From contig QNFJ01000096.1 in NCBI GenBank assembly GCA_003646305.1, positions 1 through 8,157 of the forward strand: 8,157 nucleotides of DNA, in the 5' to 3' direction. Shown here in pieces: positions 6,322 through 8,157 of the stretch (position 1 is its first letter; every line of letters begins with the position of its first letter). Under the pieces are notes generated by a model, which worked only from the letters and a program-made list of their open reading frames with translations, ran no database searches and had not been told where the DNA came from. The DNA is from Gammaproteobacteria bacterium (GTDB taxonomy: Bacteria > Pseudomonadota > Gammaproteobacteria > Methylococcales > UBA2780). A program made the position numbers and the translations under genes.

Positions 6322-7362
6322 ATGGATGATCATAAGTTTAAAGCTGAGAATAGCTCTTTTTTGCCCGACTTTTGTCGAGTTAAGATGCTGTTTATGCTGG
6401 TTCTGACGGCAGAATTACTGGCTTTTGTTCTGGCCTTGGTAAGCAGTCAGCATAGCCAGAACTTTTGGTCTTCTCTTGGTCTTTTTTCACTTTTTATTCT
6501 TTGGGCCATTCTTTTGAGTGCCGCGCTATTGTGCTACTTGGGTCGTTTTTTTCGTAAGCTAACCGATATTCAGGCAGGATTTAGTGCTTTTTTTCTGATT
6601 CAGCTGGTGACGTTATGCCTTACGCTTATTGTTGGGCAGTTTTTTCCGAGCCTCGGAAGGGCAGGAGAGTCATTTGATTATCTTCGGAATATAGGAATCA
6701 GTTGCATCGTTTCGGCTGTTTTATTGCGCTATCTCTATATTCAGTCTCAATGGGTAAAGCAGGTTGAGGCAGAGCATGAGGCGCGGCTTGATGCCTTGCA
6801 GGCAAGAATGCGGCCCCATTTTCTGTTCAATAGTTTTAATACAATTGCCAGTTTGATTAAGGGGCGACCTGCGGTGGCAGAGGGGCTGGTGCATGATTTG
6901 GCAGAACTGTTTCGAGCAAGCTTGAAACGTGATGGCAAAATGGTACCTCTGGCGGATGAGGTGGAGCTGTGTAACCAGTATTTGAACATTGAAAAGCAGC
7001 GATTAGGTGAGAGGTTGTCTGTAAGCTGGGATCTAAATGCATTATCAGAGAAGATTTTAATTCCACCATTAACACTTCAGCCGTTGATTGAGAATGCCAT
7101 TTATCATGGTATCGAGAAAAGTGAAGAGGGCGGTGTACTGGAGGTGAAAGGCCAAACTCAAAAAGGCAAAGCTGTCCTCATTGTGCGCAATTCTGTTCCA
7201 GAAATGGCTGCGGAGTCGTTGCGTGAAGGAAACCAGATGGCGATGGACAACCTGCGTGCCCGGCTAAAAGGTTGTTTTGATGGGCGGGGACAGGTTTTTA
7301 TCAGTCGGGCGGATGGTTTCTATCAGGTGCGACTGGTTTTCCCGCAAAGGAGTGGTCAATGA
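6322..7362 (+). CDS. algZ: LytS/AlgZ-type sensor histidine kinase
   Basis: This 346-residue inner-membrane sensor kinase pairs with the AlgR-like regulator that follows. The N-terminus carries FLPDFC (13-18), also seen in Pseudomonas AlgZ (FimS), then four hydrophobic segments (about 21-41, 50-72, 86-108 and 123-141). The His_kinase domain starts with RMRPHFLFNSFNTIASL (162-178), with H166 as phosphoacceptor, and continues to an N-box-like LTLQPLIENAIYHGIE (250-265, N258). The end is unusual for a kinase: where the DxGxG box is expected there is RNSVPE (289-294), and the GxGL-type box is replaced by GNQMAMDNLRARL (303-315), as I recall for the AlgZ branch. ATP binding may therefore be atypical. 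The gene overlaps algR by four bases (ATGA), implying translational coupling. In Pseudomonas, AlgZ/AlgR control alginate, type IV pili twitching and virulence; targets here are unknown. The start lacks a clear Shine-Dalgarno site but matches the family N-terminus. Confidence 0.93.
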   Translation: MDDHKFKAENSSFLPDFCRVKMLFMLVLTAELLAFVLALVSSQHSQNFWSSLGLFSLFILWAILLSAALLCYLGRFFRKLTDIQAGFSAFFLIQLVTLCLTLIVGQFFPSLGRAGESFDYLRNIGISCIVSAVLLRYLYIQSQWVKQVEAEHEARLDALQARMRPHFLFNSFNTIASLIKGRPAVAEGLVHDLAELFRASLKRDGKMVPLADEVELCNQYLNIEKQRLGERLSVSWDLNALSEKILIPPLTLQPLIENAIYHGIEKSEEGGVLEVKGQTQKGKAVLIVRNSVPEMAAESLREGNQMAMDNLRARLKGCFDGRGQVFISRADGFYQVRLVFPQRSGQ

Positions 7363-8105
7363 AGATAGTGATTGCAGATGATGAGGCGCCTGCACGCTCA
7401 CGCCTGAAGGACCTTGTTGATGAGTTGGGGGTGCCATTTGAGGTGGTGGGTGAGGCGAAAAATGGTCGAGAAGCGGTCACCTTGAGCGATTTAATGCAGG
7501 CTGATATTGTTTTGCTCGATATTCGTATGCCGGTGATGGATGGTATTGATGCCGCACGGGAGCTGGCGAAGCTGTCGTGCCCTCCCGCAATTATTTTTAC
7601 CACAGCTTATGAAGAGCACGCGCTTGAAGCCTTTGAAGTGAGCGCGATTGATTATCTTCTTAAACCGATTCGTAAAAAACGGTTGGAAGCATCACTGGGT
7701 AAAGCAGAAAGTTTTACCCGGAAGCGTTGGGAAAAACTTCAGGAGACGATGCCTCCGGAGCAAAAAATCCGCTCAAAAATTTGTGTAAAAGTACGTAATG
7801 ACCTGCAGTTGATTCCAGTGGCAAAGGTTTGTTGTTTTCGCGCGGGCGAGAAATATGTAACAATTTTTGATGGTGATCAGGAGTGGTTGACAGAAGAGTC
7901 ACTAAAGTCTCTGGAAAGTGAGTTTTGTCAGGAGTTTATCCGTGTTCACCGCAATGCTTTAGTGGCGCGCTCACGGATAAAAGGGCTTGAGAAAAGCCCC
8001 GAAGGCCACTTCTTTCTTCAATTAGAGGGGGTTAATGAGAAAGTTGAGGTGAGCCGCCGTCACCTGTCGGAAGTGCGCACCTTAATCGCCACAAGCATTG
8101 CCTGA
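7359..8105 (+). CDS. algR: LytTR-family response regulator, AlgR-like
   Basis: This response regulator is 248 residues long, the length I recall for Pseudomonas AlgR. The receiver domain (about 1-118) has the acidic pair D7-D8, phosphoacceptor D54 in VLLDIRMPVMDGI (51-63), T81 and the conserved Lys K102 in YLLKPIRKKRL (99-109). A linker rich in charged residues (about 115-138) leads to a LytTR DNA-binding domain (about 139-245) with KVRNDLQLIPVAKVCCF (144-160), FIRVHRNALVA (193-203) and VSRRHLSEVR (231-240). It should be phosphorylated by the overlapping AlgZ-like kinase and bind DNA as a dimer. The start overlaps the algZ stop, with a strong AAGGAG site (7347-7352) 6 nt upstream. In Pseudomonas the next gene is hemC; the window ends 52 bp after the stop, and those bases show no gene or terminator hairpin. 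Confidence 0.95.
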   Translation: MKIVIADDEAPARSRLKDLVDELGVPFEVVGEAKNGREAVTLSDLMQADIVLLDIRMPVMDGIDAARELAKLSCPPAIIFTTAYEEHALEAFEVSAIDYLLKPIRKKRLEASLGKAESFTRKRWEKLQETMPPEQKIRSKICVKVRNDLQLIPVAKVCCFRAGEKYVTIFDGDQEWLTEESLKSLESEFCQEFIRVHRNALVARSRIKGLEKSPEGHFFLQLEGVNEKVEVSRRHLSEVRTLIATSIA

Positions 8106-8157
8106 TTCCGAAATCCTTTTGTTTTATCCCCGACTAACCCCTCTTCACGATAAACAA

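Noticed and set aside
7301..7603. Minus-strand open frame of 100 codons across the algZ-algR junction
   Set aside because: It overlaps two strongly supported coding regions on the other strand and its low-complexity Ser-rich product looks like a shadow frame.
8106..8157. Possible terminator or hemC start region after algR
   Set aside because: No GC-rich hairpin and no start codon with a convincing ribosome binding site can be seen before the window ends.

Overview
The window reads as ordinary chromosomal DNA from a gammaproteobacterium of moderate G+C, probably pseudomonad-like or a marine relative. The strongest clue is the right half: argH faces away from an overlapping algZ-algR two-component pair, the arrangement known from Pseudomonas, where hemC follows algR. 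The two outer-membrane barrel proteins with N-terminal signal peptides and C-terminal Phe, the InaA-type kinase-fold protein and the EutR-like AraC regulator also fit a Gram-negative gammaproteobacterium. The species cannot be named from this sequence.

Layout from left to right. A predicted outer-membrane barrel protein (minus strand, 4-879) is divergent from an InaA/WaaP-family kinase-fold gene (1095-1898). The 215-bp gap between them holds a 20-bp tandem duplication and candidate promoters. A formate/nitrite transporter (FNT) family channel follows (2018-2884). A strong hairpin at 2928-2963 separates it from the convergent second outer-membrane barrel gene (2983-3750, minus strand). That gene is divergent from an AraC-type regulator (3884-4795); the gap has a 7-bp perfect inverted repeat that brackets a possible -10 box of the barrel gene. 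Then comes argH (4856-6241, minus strand), with a perfect TATAAT -10 box, divergent from algZ (6322-7362) and algR (7359-8105), which overlap by 4 bp. The last 52 bases hold no gene I can support.

Functionally the window is a set of small independent units: envelope proteins (two barrels, one kinase-like protein), one anion channel, one local regulator with a probable neighbouring target, one arginine-biosynthesis enzyme and one signalling pair. No mobile element, CRISPR array, RNA gene, prophage or defence-like cluster was seen, and I found no convincing undescribed system. The best second-look items are the AraC/barrel pair with its inverted repeat, the kinase-fold protein without a canonical catalytic Asp, and the degenerate ATP-binding end of the AlgZ-like kinase.
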